A DNA stretch of 64,000 bases from NCBI RefSeq assembly GCF_003269035.1, contig NZ_QLTK01000003.1, positions 1-64,000 on the forward strand, read 5' to 3'. How positions within the stretch are numbered: the first letter of the stretch is position 1; every line of letters starts with the position of its first letter. This DNA comes from Paraburkholderia bryophila (GTDB lineage: Bacteria; Pseudomonadota; Gammaproteobacteria; Burkholderiales; Burkholderiaceae). The notes beneath the pieces are model-generated. The model was not told the origin of the DNA. It did no database searches and saw nothing but the letters and a program-made list of their open reading frames with translations. Below, in pieces: positions 17,710-25,936 of this stretch. A program made the position numbers and the translations under genes.

Positions 17710-18801
17710 ATGAACGAGGCACCAGCAAACAATCAGGCGGATCGGCATATGGACGTTATGAGTGACATGCCGCCACTTCTCGCATCCGTCCTGTCGATGC
17801 CGCTCGATCTCGCGGTGTCCGCGCTGTGCGATTGCGCGGAGCTCGAAGAGTGGGTCGAGCAGGAGCCCGCTTGGGAGGCGCGCTTTCTCGATCACCTGAA
17901 GATCGCGCTGAGTCGCGCGTTCGCCGGGCGCGATCCGGTCGCGCTGAAGGAAGTGCATCGCGCGCTCTTTTCACTTTACGACCTGCATGTGATGGACGGC
18001 ACGTCGCCGCGTACGGCGAATCAATTCAACCCGACGTTGACGCGGGTTCGTGGTCGTATCGAGCGTGCGTGGATCGATAGTGAAGTGGGGCGGCTCGACA
18101 TCGAAACCGGCGCGTCCGATAGCGCCGCGATGGTGCGTTCGTTGAAGGAACTGTGGGCGCGCCATCCGGTGGCCGCGCATCCGTTGTTCGATTTTCTGGA
18201 GAAGGATGCGTCGCGGGAACAGGTGATCGCGTTTTTCAAAAGCGACAGTGCGCTGAATATCCGCTTCTTCGACCTGCTGCTGTTTTCGATGGTCGGCTCG
18301 AGAGAAGGTGTGCGCAAAGAACTCGCGCAAAATTTCTGGGACGAATCCGGACGCGGCGAAGCAGCGCGCAGTCATGTGAGTCTGTTCCAGCATCTGCTGG
18401 AGACTGTCGGCGTCGGCCGCGCGCACGACAATCATGCCGGCGCACTCGGCTGGCAAGGACTGGCCGGCCACAATCTCTTCATGCTGAGCTGTCTGAACCG
18501 CCGTCACTACTTCAAGCTGCTGGGCATCATGGCGATGACGGAACTGCTGGATCCGTCGCAATACGAAAAGCTGGCGCGTGGGTGCCGGCGCGTCGGCCTG
18601 GGGAATCTGAACGAACTCGATTACTACGATGAGCACGTGACCATCGACGTGATTCACGGCGAAGGCTGGCTGGCCAATGTGATCGTGCCGATCGTGAATG
18701 AAACGCCGGCGGTGGGGGCGGATATTTTGCTGGGCGCGGCGTTGCGGCTGGCGAGTTGCCGTGACTACTACGACGCGCTTTATGAGCAGCTCACCGCGTA
18801 G
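17710..18801 (+). CDS. Iron-containing redox enzyme, haem-oxygenase-like fold
   Basis: A 363-residue protein of the haem-oxygenase-fold diiron oxidase/oxygenase group. Candidate metal ligands are Glu in NFWDESG (about residue 213), His in ARSHVSLF, and the C-terminal set in DYYDEHVTIDVIHGEGW (about residues 305-320). The fold's known members use diiron centres for oxidations such as fatty-acid decarboxylation or N-oxygenation. This one has an N-terminal extension of about 130 residues that is mostly helical. ATG 17710 follows AAGGGG. It is divergent from the NUDIX gene, without biosynthetic neighbours, so its substrate is unknown. Confidence 0.7.
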   Translation: MNEAPANNQADRHMDVMSDMPPLLASVLSMPLDLAVSALCDCAELEEWVEQEPAWEARFLDHLKIALSRAFAGRDPVALKEVHRALFSLYDLHVMDGTSPRTANQFNPTLTRVRGRIERAWIDSEVGRLDIETGASDSAAMVRSLKELWARHPVAAHPLFDFLEKDASREQVIAFFKSDSALNIRFFDLLLFSMVGSREGVRKELAQNFWDESGRGEAARSHVSLFQHLLETVGVGRAHDNHAGALGWQGLAGHNLFMLSCLNRRHYFKLLGIMAMTELLDPSQYEKLARGCRRVGLGNLNELDYYDEHVTIDVIHGEGWLANVIVPIVNETPAVGADILLGAALRLASCRDYYDALYEQLTA

Positions 18802-18952
18802 TTCTCGAGCTGCTGCATCTGAATTCGATTAGCTGGCCGGTGGATCGACCGACTCGTGTGCATGCGTGAACGCGAGTCGGCCGGCGGCGGAGTGAATGGG
18901 TGCGGTGAACCATCGGAACAAGGCAGATAGCTGAGTCTGCCCGGAAAAGCGA

Positions 18953-18984
18953 AAAGGCCTGATTTCGTGAGAAATCAGGCCTTT
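18953..18984 (-). terminator. Terminator downstream of tRNA-fMet
   Basis: A perfect 14-bp stem (18953-18966 with 18971-18984) with a 4-nt loop. On the minus strand the stem ends in CCTTTTC, right after the tRNA gene. The plus-strand end (CCTTTAAAT) makes weak bidirectional action for the gene ending at 18801 possible. Confidence 0.8.
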
Positions 18985-18994
18985 AAATGCTTGA

Positions 18995-19071
<77 letters not shown>

Positions 19072-19086
19072 TCCGTCGAAGAAAAG

Positions 19087-19115
19087 AGTATAGCGTACGC
19101 GACAGGCTGTTGCAA
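19087..19115 (-). promoter_or_regulatory. Sigma-70 promoter of tRNA-fMet
   Basis: On the minus strand TTGCAA (19110-19115) and TATACT (19087-19092) are separated by exactly 17 bp. The -10 ends 15 bp before the tRNA 5' end. Confidence 0.8.
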
Positions 19116-19311
19116 TAGCTGTTTAAGAATCGACTTCACTGCGCGCTCGCAAGTCGTCGCATGCATTGCTTGCGTCGTATGCCGGAAGGCCGTCGTAAGG
19201 CGCTGCGCTAGAATCCAGGTTCGCTTCGCGCGGCGCGTCGTAGGCGGCATCGCCGTACTCATGCAGCGACGCGCGCCGCCACTGCCTCCACTTTTACTCG
19301 CTCCGAACGCC

Positions 19312-19809
19312 ATGGATATCGCACACGATCTGCAGATGATTGCCGCCCAGGAACACGCGCTGGTGTTCCCTCAATTCGACGCCGACCGCGCATGGCAGAT
19401 CGGCGCCTATCTGCACGAGGTCGCGAAAGCACGCGGTATCGCCGCCGCGATCGACGTACGCACCTTCGGTCAGCCGCTGTTCTTCAGCCTGCTCGACGGC
19501 GCGACGCCGGACAACGTGGATTGGGCGCGCCGCAAGGGCAACACGGTCGCGCATTTCCGGCGCAGTTCATACGCGATCGGTCTGAAGATGCAGCAAGCCG
19601 GGAGCACGCTCGCCGACAAGCACGCGTTGCCGGCTCACGAATATGCGTCGCATGGCGGCGCGTTTCCGTTGACGGTGAGCGGCGTCGGCGTGATCGGCTC
19701 GATCACCGTGTCCGGTCTGCCGCAGCGCGCCGATCACGAGCTGGTGGTGGAAGCGCTGTGCGCACATCTCGGCCATGACTACGGCAAGCTCGCGCTTGCC
19801 AAGGCCTGA
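19312..19809 (+). CDS. UPF0303 / GlcG-like family protein
   Basis: A 165-residue protein whose core [20 protein letters not shown], followed by [17 protein letters not shown], matches the UPF0303 family (yeast YBR137W relatives), often labelled haem-degrading-domain proteins. The C-terminal [20 protein letters not shown] is typical of the fold. Biochemical function is not established. ATG 19312 was chosen as the first residue fitting the family; an in-frame ATG at 19261 would add 17 residues. It sits 4 bp before an SMR pump gene, so the two are likely co-transcribed. Confidence 0.8.
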   Translation: MDIAHDLQMIAAQEHALVFPQFDADRAWQIGAYLHEVAKARGIAAAIDVRTFGQPLFFSLLDGATPDNVDWARRKGNTVAHFRRSSYAIGLKMQQAGSTLADKHALPAHEYASHGGAFPLTVSGVGVIGSITVSGLPQRADHELVVEALCAHLGHDYGKLALAKA

Positions 19810-19813
19810 GGCG

Positions 19814-20152
19814 ATGCGGATGCCTCCTTATGCGCTGCTCGGCGTCGCAATCGTTGCCGAGGTGATCGCGACTTCGGCGATGCGGGCCTCGGAAGGTTTC
19901 TCGCGGCTCGTGCCGTCGGCGGTTGTCGTGATCGGATATGGCATCGCGTTTTACTGCCTGTCGCTGACGCTCAAGAGTATTCCGGTCGGCATCGTCTACG
20001 CGGTGTGGTCGGGCGCCGGCATCGTGCTGATCACGCTCGTCGCGCTGGTCCTGTACCGGCAGGTGCCGGACCTGCCCGCCATCATCGGGCTAGGGCTGAT
20101 CATTGCCGGCGTCGCGGTATTGAATATTTTTTCGAAGATGCAGGCGCATTGA
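19814..20152 (+). CDS. Small multidrug resistance (SMR/EmrE-type) transporter
   Basis: A 112-residue protein with four membrane segments and the essential membrane Glu in [12 protein letters not shown] (about residue 14), the proton/cation site of Emr[17 protein letters not shown] is the third-helix signature. It should work as a dimer exchanging protons for cationic drugs or related compounds. The ATG at 19814 starts 4 bp after the UPF0303 stop, and the frame is open 39 bp upstream. Whether it is a drug exporter or a guanidinium-type exporter cannot be told from sequence alone. Confidence 0.88.
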   Translation: MRMPPYALLGVAIVAEVIATSAMRASEGFSRLVPSAVVVIGYGIAFYCLSLTLKSIPVGIVYAVWSGAGIVLITLVALVLYRQVPDLPAIIGLGLIIAGVAVLNIFSKMQAH

Positions 20153-20195
20153 CGTACTGGCGTACTGACGTTTCGACAGGCGGCACGCTGGGCGT

Positions 20196-20576
20196 TTACT
20201 TGCAGCGCACGATCATCGAGCGGTTCTTGACGTTCGCCGACACGACGTTCGTCACGCTGCCGCCCGCCGCGCCGCCTTCGTCGTTGTCTTTCGACACGAT
20301 GTCGTAGCCGGTCGCGCCGCATGCCTTGCCGGCCTGCACGTAGCACGAGGCCCAACTCGACGCGGCGTCCGCGCCGCTGCAATTCACCGCGAAGCCGGTC
20401 TGGCCGTTCGGCAGATTGATCAACGACGTGGTGTTCGACGATGCGCAGCCGGCGAGGCTCGCGCCGAGCAAGACGGCAGCGGGCAGCGCGACAGGCAGCC
20501 CCGCCTTGCGCAACATGGCGAGCGTGGCGCTCAGGCAAAGGCGGGTGGCGCGGCGCGATGGCGTCATGAATTGCAT
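20196..20576 (-). CDS. Putative lipoprotein
   Basis: A 126-residue protein whose signal peptide ends with the lipobox LAGC, so it should be lipidated and placed in an envelope membrane. The mature part is Ser/Asn/Gly-rich with paired cysteines (VNCSGAD, ASCYVQAGKACG, MIVRC) and the segment GYDIVSKDNDEGGAAGG. The start at 20576 is backed by AAAGGAAA upstream. Small lipoproteins ending in a similar segment occur in many proteobacteria, without known function. It converges on the SMR gene. Confidence 0.75.
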   Translation of the reverse strand: MQFMTPSRRATRLCLSATLAMLRKAGLPVALPAAVLLGASLAGCASSNTTSLINLPNGQTGFAVNCSGADAASSWASCYVQAGKACGATGYDIVSKDNDEGGAAGGSVTNVVSANVKNRSMIVRCK

Positions 20577-20666
20577 CGTGAGTTTCCTTTCATTCAGATA
20601 GATGTCCGGGGCGCGCCGTGTCGGCGCGAAGCGAAGGTGAAGAGCCCGGCGGGCCGAGCGCAAGAC

Positions 20667-20858
20667 CTAGGGTGTCTCGATCGTGATGCCCGCTTCGCGG
20701 ACCAGCCGGCGGCTTTCATTGCCGCTGACAGTGGCCGCGTCTTCCCAGATGCTGATGGCTTTCGGAATGTCGATGCCGTGGCTTTCGGCGTAAGCAAACC
20801 ACCGGTTCGCCGCTTCCGGCTCGGGCAGTTCGTGGTTCCGCAGAAAATATTTTCCCAT
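20667..20858 (-). CDS. Small hypothetical protein
   Basis: A 63-residue, mainly helical protein (MGKYFLRNHELPEPEAANRW at the start, ending AGITIETP). No known domain. Codon composition looks coding, and the next gene on the same strand (lipoprotein) starts 90 bp on. The frame is open upstream to 20942, but this ATG gives the most protein-like N-terminus. Confidence is limited by the short length. Confidence 0.5.
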   Translation of the reverse strand: MGKYFLRNHELPEPEAANRWFAYAESHGIDIPKAISIWEDAATVSGNESRRLVREAGITIETP

Positions 20859-21123
20859 ATTGCGCTCGCTGAACTCAAAAAGGCGTCTCCCGTCAGCACG
20901 GATCGTGCCTCGGAGTCGGTTCGACCGCCCGGCGCGGCACAAGTGCGATCCGCTGTAGCAGGGGCGAACTTATCGGCTGCCGAGGCGCCTTACTTACTCG
21001 GCGGTTGGCGATCGATACACGGGTTGCCGTGCGCACTCATGCGCTCGATGCGGCATCCCTGACAACGCCGGACAACGTCGGACGACGCCAATCGCTACAT
21101 CAACTGCAACGAGGAGAACGAAG

Positions 21124-21396
21124 ATGGCTGAACGGGTCAGCGGACCTTATCGCGGCTATTACATCAGCGCCGCCGCGCGCCTCGTGCCGGCCAACGCGGC
21201 GCCGGCCCATGCCGTCGGCGGGACTTACATCGGTTCGGTGAGTCTCGCGGAGCTCGGTCCGGACGATCCGCACCGGATCGAGACCTTGCTGGAGCTCGGC
21301 GGCGAGCAGCGTTTCGGCAGCGAGGAGGAAGCGCTCGGCTTCGTCGAACAGGCGGCGCGCGACTACGTCGACCGTCTGCTGGGAGGTCACGGATGA
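21124..21396 (+). CDS. Small hypothetical protein
   Basis: A 90-residue protein preceded by AACGAGGAGAACGAAG, a strong ribosome-binding site. It contains a beta-rich first half (GPYRGYYISAAARLV, GGTYIGSVSLAEL) and an acidic helical second half (SEEEALGFVEQAARDYVDRL). No family is recognised. The DUF1488 gene follows on the same strand. Confidence 0.6.
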   Translation: MAERVSGPYRGYYISAAARLVPANAAPAHAVGGTYIGSVSLAELGPDDPHRIETLLELGGEQRFGSEEEALGFVEQAARDYVDRLLGGHG

Positions 21397-21533
21397 CGAC
21401 GCGCGACGCAAAACAGCAGGCCGCCGCAGGCTGGACCGTGGTCCGGCCGCGCGAGTACCATAGCGGGGTTCTCCGGGACCGGCGGCTGCGCGTCGGCCCC
21501 GAGCTCCCGCCGGATACTTCTGATGAGGCGACC

Positions 21534-21818
21534 ATGGAAATTCGGTTTCCCGCGGACGCGCCTGCTTACCGCGATTCCAATCTCACTGTCGTTTTTCCCG
21601 CACTGGTGGATGGCGAACCGGTGCCGTGCGCGATCTCGGTCGAGGCGCTCGAAGACCACTTCGGCGCATACAGCGAAAATCTCGAAGGCTGGCTGCGCGC
21701 GTTCGACGCCGGCCGCGAGCGCATCGAGGCCGTGGCGCGCGAGCATCTGCAGATCAGTAACGGCACGCCCGTGCTGCTCAAGAGCGGACACTTCCCGCCG
21801 GGCAACGCGGCGGGGTGA
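21534..21818 (+). CDS. DUF1488-family protein
   Basis: A 94-residue protein matching DUF1488: MEIRFPADAP, then NLTVVFPALVDGEPVPCAIS and VEALEDHFGA. The function of the family is unknown. The ATG at 21534 preceded by GATGAGGCGACC gives the family start; the frame is open to an ATG at 21393 that overlaps the previous stop, but those 47 residues show no family resemblance. It is probably co-transcribed with the small gene at 21124. Confidence 0.75.
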   Translation: MEIRFPADAPAYRDSNLTVVFPALVDGEPVPCAISVEALEDHFGAYSENLEGWLRAFDAGRERIEAVAREHLQISNGTPVLLKSGHFPPGNAAG

Positions 21819-21862
21819 GCGGCGCGGCAGTTCGCCGTGCCACTTGAACCCACCCGCCTGAA

Positions 21863-22864
21863 TCACGCCGCTTTCGCCGCCCCCGCACCGCCTGCCGCGG
21901 CCTTCGCCGAGGCCGCTTCGCGTGCGGCTTCGAACGTCTGCCGGATGCCTTCCTCATACGACGTTTTAGCAATCGGGCCGAGCAGGCCGGACAACGCTGT
22001 GTCGTCCATCACGACGGGTTCGGTCATCAGGTAGTTCATCTCCACCAGCTCGCGCATCAACGGATTGAACAGGCCGAGCGCGCGCAGCATCGTCTTGCCG
22101 GCAATCATCAGCTTCGGTTTCCGGCCGGCCAGCGCATAGGCTTGACGCGCCATTTCGCGTTGCGTGATCGTGCCTGCGCCGGCCAGATGCCACCAGCGTC
22201 CATACGCCTCGGGCGTACGCGTGAGTTTTTCGACCACCGGTCCGGCGTCCGGCAGATAGATGAACTCGTGCGGCACATCCACCGGGCCGATCATCTGCGC
22301 GCGCGTGCCGTTGGCCGCGCCTTCGAACACGCCGTTCACCAGGCTGCGCTCGATCCCTGGGCCGTAGAAATCGGGCAGGCGCAGCACCAGCGTCGACAAA
22401 CCGTTGCGGCCGTGCGCCGCGAGCACCAGTTGTTCCTGCGCGAGGCGCATCTGGCCTTTGAACGTGTGCGGCTCGCGCGGATGATCCTCGCGAATCGGAT
22501 TGCTGCGCGCGCGGCCGTACGGATACACGGTGCCGATCAGAATGAAACGTTCGACGCCCGCTGCCGTCACGCCCGCGAGCGTGCGTTCCATCAGCGGCGG
22601 ATGCTCGGCGAAGCGGTCGTAGGGCACGCCGACCAGATAAATCACGGTCTGCAAGCCGGCGGCGGCCGCCTGGATCGAGACGGGATCGTCCGGATTCCAT
22701 GTGACGATTTCGGCGTGCGGATCGTCGCCGAATGCCGCTTCGAGCGGCTCACGCGAGCGGCCGACCACGCGGTAATCGCGCCCCGCGGCGCTCAGCGCCG
22801 TCGCGATGATCTGACCTGCCGCGCCCGCGGCACCGAACAGCCCGACTTTCCCGTTTGCTTCCAT
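21863..22864 (-). CDS. NAD-dependent epimerase/dehydratase family protein
   Basis: A 333-residue short-chain dehydrogenase-like protein. The N-terminal nucleotide motif is GLFGAAGAAGQI; YPYG takes the place of the usual catalytic YxxxK, and RLPDFYGPGIERSL is typical of atypical/extended SDRs. It likely uses NAD(P) on an unknown substrate. The start at 22864 has AAGGAG upstream. It is divergent from the TetR regulator at 23000; two palindromes in the shared promoter suggest that this gene is the regulator's main target. Confidence 0.8.
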   Translation of the reverse strand: MEANGKVGLFGAAGAAGQIIATALSAAGRDYRVVGRSREPLEAAFGDDPHAEIVTWNPDDPVSIQAAAAGLQTVIYLVGVPYDRFAEHPPLMERTLAGVTAAGVERFILIGTVYPYGRARSNPIREDHPREPHTFKGQMRLAQEQLVLAAHGRNGLSTLVLRLPDFYGPGIERSLVNGVFEGAANGTRAQMIGPVDVPHEFIYLPDAGPVVEKLTRTPEAYGRWWHLAGAGTITQREMARQAYALAGRKPKLMIAGKTMLRALGLFNPLMRELVEMNYLMTEPVVMDDTALSGLLGPIAKTSYEEGIRQTFEAAREAASAKAAAGGAGAAKAA

Positions 22865-22929
22865 GACGACTCCTTGAGATCGCGCCCGAGCGCGTCTCGA
22901 GCGAATGTGTTTGATGGAGTGAAATTTAA

Positions 22930-22956
22930 TGAACATCGTTCAGTGAACAGTGTTCA
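22930..22956. promoter_or_regulatory. Two tandem palindromic operators between the epimerase and tetR genes
   Basis: TGAACATCGTTCA (22930-22942) and TGAACAGTGTTCA (22944-22956) share perfect 5-bp arms TGAAC/GTTCA around a 3-bp centre and are spaced 14 bp apart. They lie in the 135-bp divergent promoter region beside a TetR gene, the usual place of its operator. Confidence 0.75.
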
Positions 22957-22999
22957 GTTTAATTTGACTTTTCAGTTTGTCAACCGGAAAATAGCCGTC

Positions 23000-23785
23000 A
23001 TGGGAATCGCTGAACGAAAGAACCGCCAGAAGCAGGCACTGCGCGAACGCATCCTCGATGCCGCGCGGCGCATCGTGATGCGCGAGGGCTTTGCCGCGTT
23101 ATCCATGCGCAAAATCGCCGACGCCATCGAATATTCACCGGCCACGCTCTACCTTCACTTCGCGAGCCGCGACGAGATCGCGCAGGCGTTGTGCGAGGAA
23201 GGCTATGCGCAATTGCTGGCAAGCTTCGAGCCGCATGCGGGGATCGCGGATCCCGCTGAGCGGCTCAAGGCGCTCGGGCGCGCTTACATCGCGTTCGGCG
23301 TGGCGCATCCGCAGACTTACCGGTTGATCTTCATGGAAGATCCGAGCTACACCGGCGCGGCATTGGGCGGGGCGGCGCGCAAGGCGCACGTGTCGGAGGG
23401 GGGGGAGGGCGAGGAGCCCGTCGCGGCAGGCGAAGATGCCACGGCGTCGTCGGCATCGTCGACTACCGCCGCGCACCCTGACGACGACCCCGGCGCCGCC
23501 GCGCTGCACATCATGCTGGGTGCGCTCGACGAGCTGAAGGCAGCGGGGCGTCTGTCCGCGCCGGCGGATGTGAGTGTGTGGGCCGAGGCCTTTTGGGCGA
23601 CCTTGCATGGCATCGTCGCGCTGAATCTGACATGCCCGGTGTTCCCAACGGCGCCGCTCGACACGGTGCTGAACCTGACACTCGATGTCTGGTTCGGACC
23701 GTCCAACGCCGGCAAGGCATCACCGGTGCCCGCCGCCAAACCCGCCGCCAGACCGCGCGCCAAACCGAAAGCCGCGAGCGCGTGA
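23000..23785 (+). CDS. TetR-family transcriptional regulator
   Basis: A 261-residue regulator. Residues about 15-60 form the TetR DNA-binding domain (ILDAARRIVMREGFAALSMR, then KIADAIEYSPATLYLHFASR). The ligand domain contains a TetR_C segment (LKALGRAYIAFGVAHPQTYR) and, unusually, an acidic Ser/Ala-rich insertion around residues 130-165 and an Ala/Pro/Lys tail. It should repress the divergent epimerase gene and itself through the tandem palindromes. The ATG at 23000 was chosen because the domain begins right after it. Confidence 0.88.
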   Translation: MGIAERKNRQKQALRERILDAARRIVMREGFAALSMRKIADAIEYSPATLYLHFASRDEIAQALCEEGYAQLLASFEPHAGIADPAERLKALGRAYIAFGVAHPQTYRLIFMEDPSYTGAALGGAARKAHVSEGGEGEEPVAAGEDATASSASSTTAAHPDDDPGAAALHIMLGALDELKAAGRLSAPADVSVWAEAFWATLHGIVALNLTCPVFPTAPLDTVLNLTLDVWFGPSNAGKASPVPAAKPAARPRAKPKAASA

Positions 23786-23831
23786 TAACGTTCAGTTCCA
23801 TTTCATTTTGCGCCGTTGCGCGTAGCACGCC

Positions 23832-24962
23832 ATGTCCATTTCCGCCTCGCCCGCCGTCAGCGACGAAGTCGCGACTTACGTAGCCAATCGCATCGGCTTC
23901 ATCGAACTGGAGCGGCCGAAGGCGCTCAACGCGCTATCCACCGGCATGATTCGCGCGATGCACGCGGCCCTCGACCAATGGCGCGACAATCCCGACGTGA
24001 TCGCGGTGGTGGTGCGCAGCCAGCATCCGCGCGCGTTCTGCGCGGGCGGCGATATCCGCTTTCTGTACGAGTCCGCGCAACGCGCCGAGCATGACGCCCG
24101 CGACGTGTTCTTCACCGAGGAATATCGGCTCAATCACGCCATCTTCACGTACCCGAAGCCGTATATCGCGTTGATGAACGGCGTGGTGATGGGCGGCGGG
24201 ATGGGCATTTCGCAGGGCGCGCATCGCACCGGCGGCCTGCGCGTCGTCACGAATTCCACGAAGATGGCGATGCCCGAAACCCGCATCGGGCTGTTCCCCG
24301 ACGTGGGCGCGAGCTGGTTTCTGGCCCGCACGCCGGGCGCGCTCGGCCGCTATCTGGCGGTAACCGGTGAGACCATCGGCGCGGCGGACGCGCTCTACGC
24401 GGGTCTCGCCGATGTCTATCTCGACGACTCCGCGTTGCCCGCGCTGGTGGACACCTTGCGCGGCGAACTGTTCGAGCGTGGCGCGGATGTCGTGGCGTGT
24501 ATCGAGCGCGAAGCGCTGGCGTATCAGGTTGCGCCGGCGCCCGAGGCTTCGTCGCTGGCCAATGCGCGGGCGTTGATCGACCGGCATTTCTCGCTGCCCG
24601 ACGTGGCGCGGATTCTCGCGTCGCTCGAACGGGAGCGCGACGGCGACAATGCCGAATGGGCGGAACAGATGATCGCCGTATTGCGCGAACGCTCGCCGTT
24701 GTCGATGGAGATATCGCTGGAAGTGGTGACGCGCGCCGAGGCTTCGATGGCGGACGTGTTGCGCTGCGATCTCGATCTGACGCGTTCGTGCTTTACGCGG
24801 GGCGATACGGTCGAAGGGATTCGCGCGCGCATCATCGATAAAGACAATGCGCCGCGCTGGCGTTTCGCGCGCATTGAAGACGTGAGCGCGGCCGAAGTGG
24901 AAAAGATGTTCGAAAGCCCGTGGCCCGCGAGCGAACACCCGTTGCGGGATCTGCGCGGCTAG
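23832..24962 (+). CDS. 3-hydroxyisobutyryl-CoA hydrolase-like enoyl-CoA hydratase/isomerase
   Basis: A 376-residue crotonase-fold enzyme of the HIBCH type. Motifs: HPRAFCAGGDIRFLYES, NGVVMGGGMGISQGAH (oxyanion hole), MPETRIGLFPDVGASWFLAR and the C-terminal EGIRARIIDKDNAPRW that separates HIBCH-like enzymes from plain hydratases. HIBCH frees 3-hydroxyisobutyrate from its CoA ester during valine breakdown. It starts 46 bp after the TetR gene on the same strand; that regulator may control it. Activity on other beta-hydroxyacyl-CoAs is possible. Confidence 0.88.
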   Translation: MSISASPAVSDEVATYVANRIGFIELERPKALNALSTGMIRAMHAALDQWRDNPDVIAVVVRSQHPRAFCAGGDIRFLYESAQRAEHDARDVFFTEEYRLNHAIFTYPKPYIALMNGVVMGGGMGISQGAHRTGGLRVVTNSTKMAMPETRIGLFPDVGASWFLARTPGALGRYLAVTGETIGAADALYAGLADVYLDDSALPALVDTLRGELFERGADVVACIEREALAYQVAPAPEASSLANARALIDRHFSLPDVARILASLERERDGDNAEWAEQMIAVLRERSPLSMEISLEVVTRAEASMADVLRCDLDLTRSCFTRGDTVEGIRARIIDKDNAPRWRFARIEDVSAAEVEKMFESPWPASEHPLRDLRG

Positions 24963-24998
24963 GCGCGCCTGGGTTCGCTGAGGTTCGCTAAGCCTCGC

Positions 24999-25424
24999 TC
25001 AGTCCTCGTCCCCGCTTGCCATGAAGGCGCGCATGAACACCAGCGCGCCCCAGCCCCACATGGCATTGGCGGCGAACCCCACCGCGAGGCGCGGCAGCAT
25101 GTTGCCGCTCGGCCAGATGCCGCGCAGCGGATCGACCACGAACACGCTCGCCGCCGTCAACGCGATGCCGCCGAATACAAATGCCGGTACCCACGGTGCG
25201 CGCCGTTGCGGCGCGACGCGCAGCAGCCACGCCATCAGCACCGCCCAGAATGCGCTCCAGATAGCGTTGGCGATGAACTCGGGCAGCCCGAGCGGTAAAA
25301 ACGGTGCGGTCGAAAAACCCGTTGGGTCGATCAGCCCGGCCGCGTGCAACAGCGCCAGCGTCGATTCGTGAAAGAACAGGGAAGCCAGAAAACCGGCAAC
25401 GAACGGCAGGATGAGTTTTTGCAT
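24999..25424 (-). CDS. Hypothetical four-helix membrane protein
   Basis: A 141-residue integral membrane protein with about four hydrophobic segments (LILPFVAGFLASLFF, AIWSAFWAVLMAWLL, AFVFGGIALTAASVFVV, AVGFAANAMWGWGALVF) and an acidic C-terminus. No family is recognised. Start taken at MQKLILP (25424); an ATG three codons earlier is possible. It converges on the preceding hydrolase gene. Confidence 0.7.
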   Translation of the reverse strand: MQKLILPFVAGFLASLFFHESTLALLHAAGLIDPTGFSTAPFLPLGLPEFIANAIWSAFWAVLMAWLLRVAPQRRAPWVPAFVFGGIALTAASVFVVDPLRGIWPSGNMLPRLAVGFAANAMWGWGALVFMRAFMASGDED

Positions 25425-25599
25425 GCAGTGCACCGCGAGAGCTCAGGCGGCGCGGCTCGCGCGACCTGCACCGGGTTATTGGAAACGTGCGCCATTATAT
25501 CTAGGGAGCTTCGCTTTTCTGCGTGCACGGCGCGCAACATCCGTATGCTTTAACGTCGGGCTAATCACGAAAGTGGAAAACCTAAGTTAAAAAAAATCG

Positions 25600-25628
25600 T
25601 TCAAAAGCCTCGGCCCGATCCCTAGACT
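25600..25628 (+). promoter_or_regulatory. Candidate promoter of the ssu operon
   Basis: TTCAAA (25600-25605) and TAGACT (25623-25628) are 17 bp apart, each matching four of six consensus bases. An A-tract just upstream (25589-25596) is the kind of AT-rich stretch bound by CysB-type activators. Initiation here would leave a leader of about 300 nt before ssuD. Confidence 0.4.
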
Positions 25629-25713
25629 GTTTCTCCATGCAGACGGTGTTTGCCGCCGTCGCCCATTTAATCGAGCGCAGCACGCGCACGTCTGGTCGAG
25701 GGAAGCTGTCGCG

Positions 25714-25779
25714 ATGTCCTGCCTGATGCCGATCTTCATCCGCCGCCCGGCGTGCGCGCGCCGACGCTGTCGTCGCTAG
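25714..25779 (+). CDS. Candidate Cys-containing leader peptide upstream of ssuD
   Basis: A 21-residue open frame, [20 protein letters not shown] plus a final R, with three cysteine and two methionine codons and an Arg-rich end. GAGGGAAG lies about 9 bp upstream of its ATG. It ends two bases before a terminator-like hairpin and lies about 160 bp upstream of ssuD, inside a long untranslated leader. Placement and sulfur-amino-acid content fit a leader peptide sensing cysteine supply. Chance occurrence of an ORF this short cannot be excluded. Confidence 0.4.
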   Translation: MSCLMPIFIRRPACARRRCRR

Positions 25780-25780
25780 C

Positions 25781-25804
25781 CGGCGCGGTTACCGCCGCTT
25801 TTTT
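25781..25804 (+). terminator. Terminator-like hairpin in the ssu leader (possible attenuator)
   Basis: CGGCG (25781-25785) pairs with CGCCG (25793-25797) around a 7-nt loop and is followed by C and six T residues. An upstream CGCGCCG (25757-25763), inside the leader ORF, is perfectly complementary to CGGCGCG (25781-25787), so a competing hairpin could displace the terminator. Confidence 0.45.
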
Positions 25805-25936
25805 CTTCATCCTCTTTTGCGTTGCTTCGCCGGGCCGCCGACAGGCTGTCCGTTGGATGCGCGCGGCCGGCGTGTGCGTGGGCAGGTTCCGCAACGTCTT
25901 CATTCAATCCAGTTTTCGAACAAGCAGGAGCAGCAC

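Noticed and set aside
21393..21533. A 47-codon N-terminal extension of the DUF1488 gene
   Set aside because: The frame is open and overlaps the previous stop, but the extension lacks family resemblance, and a ribosome site sits before the internal ATG at 21534.
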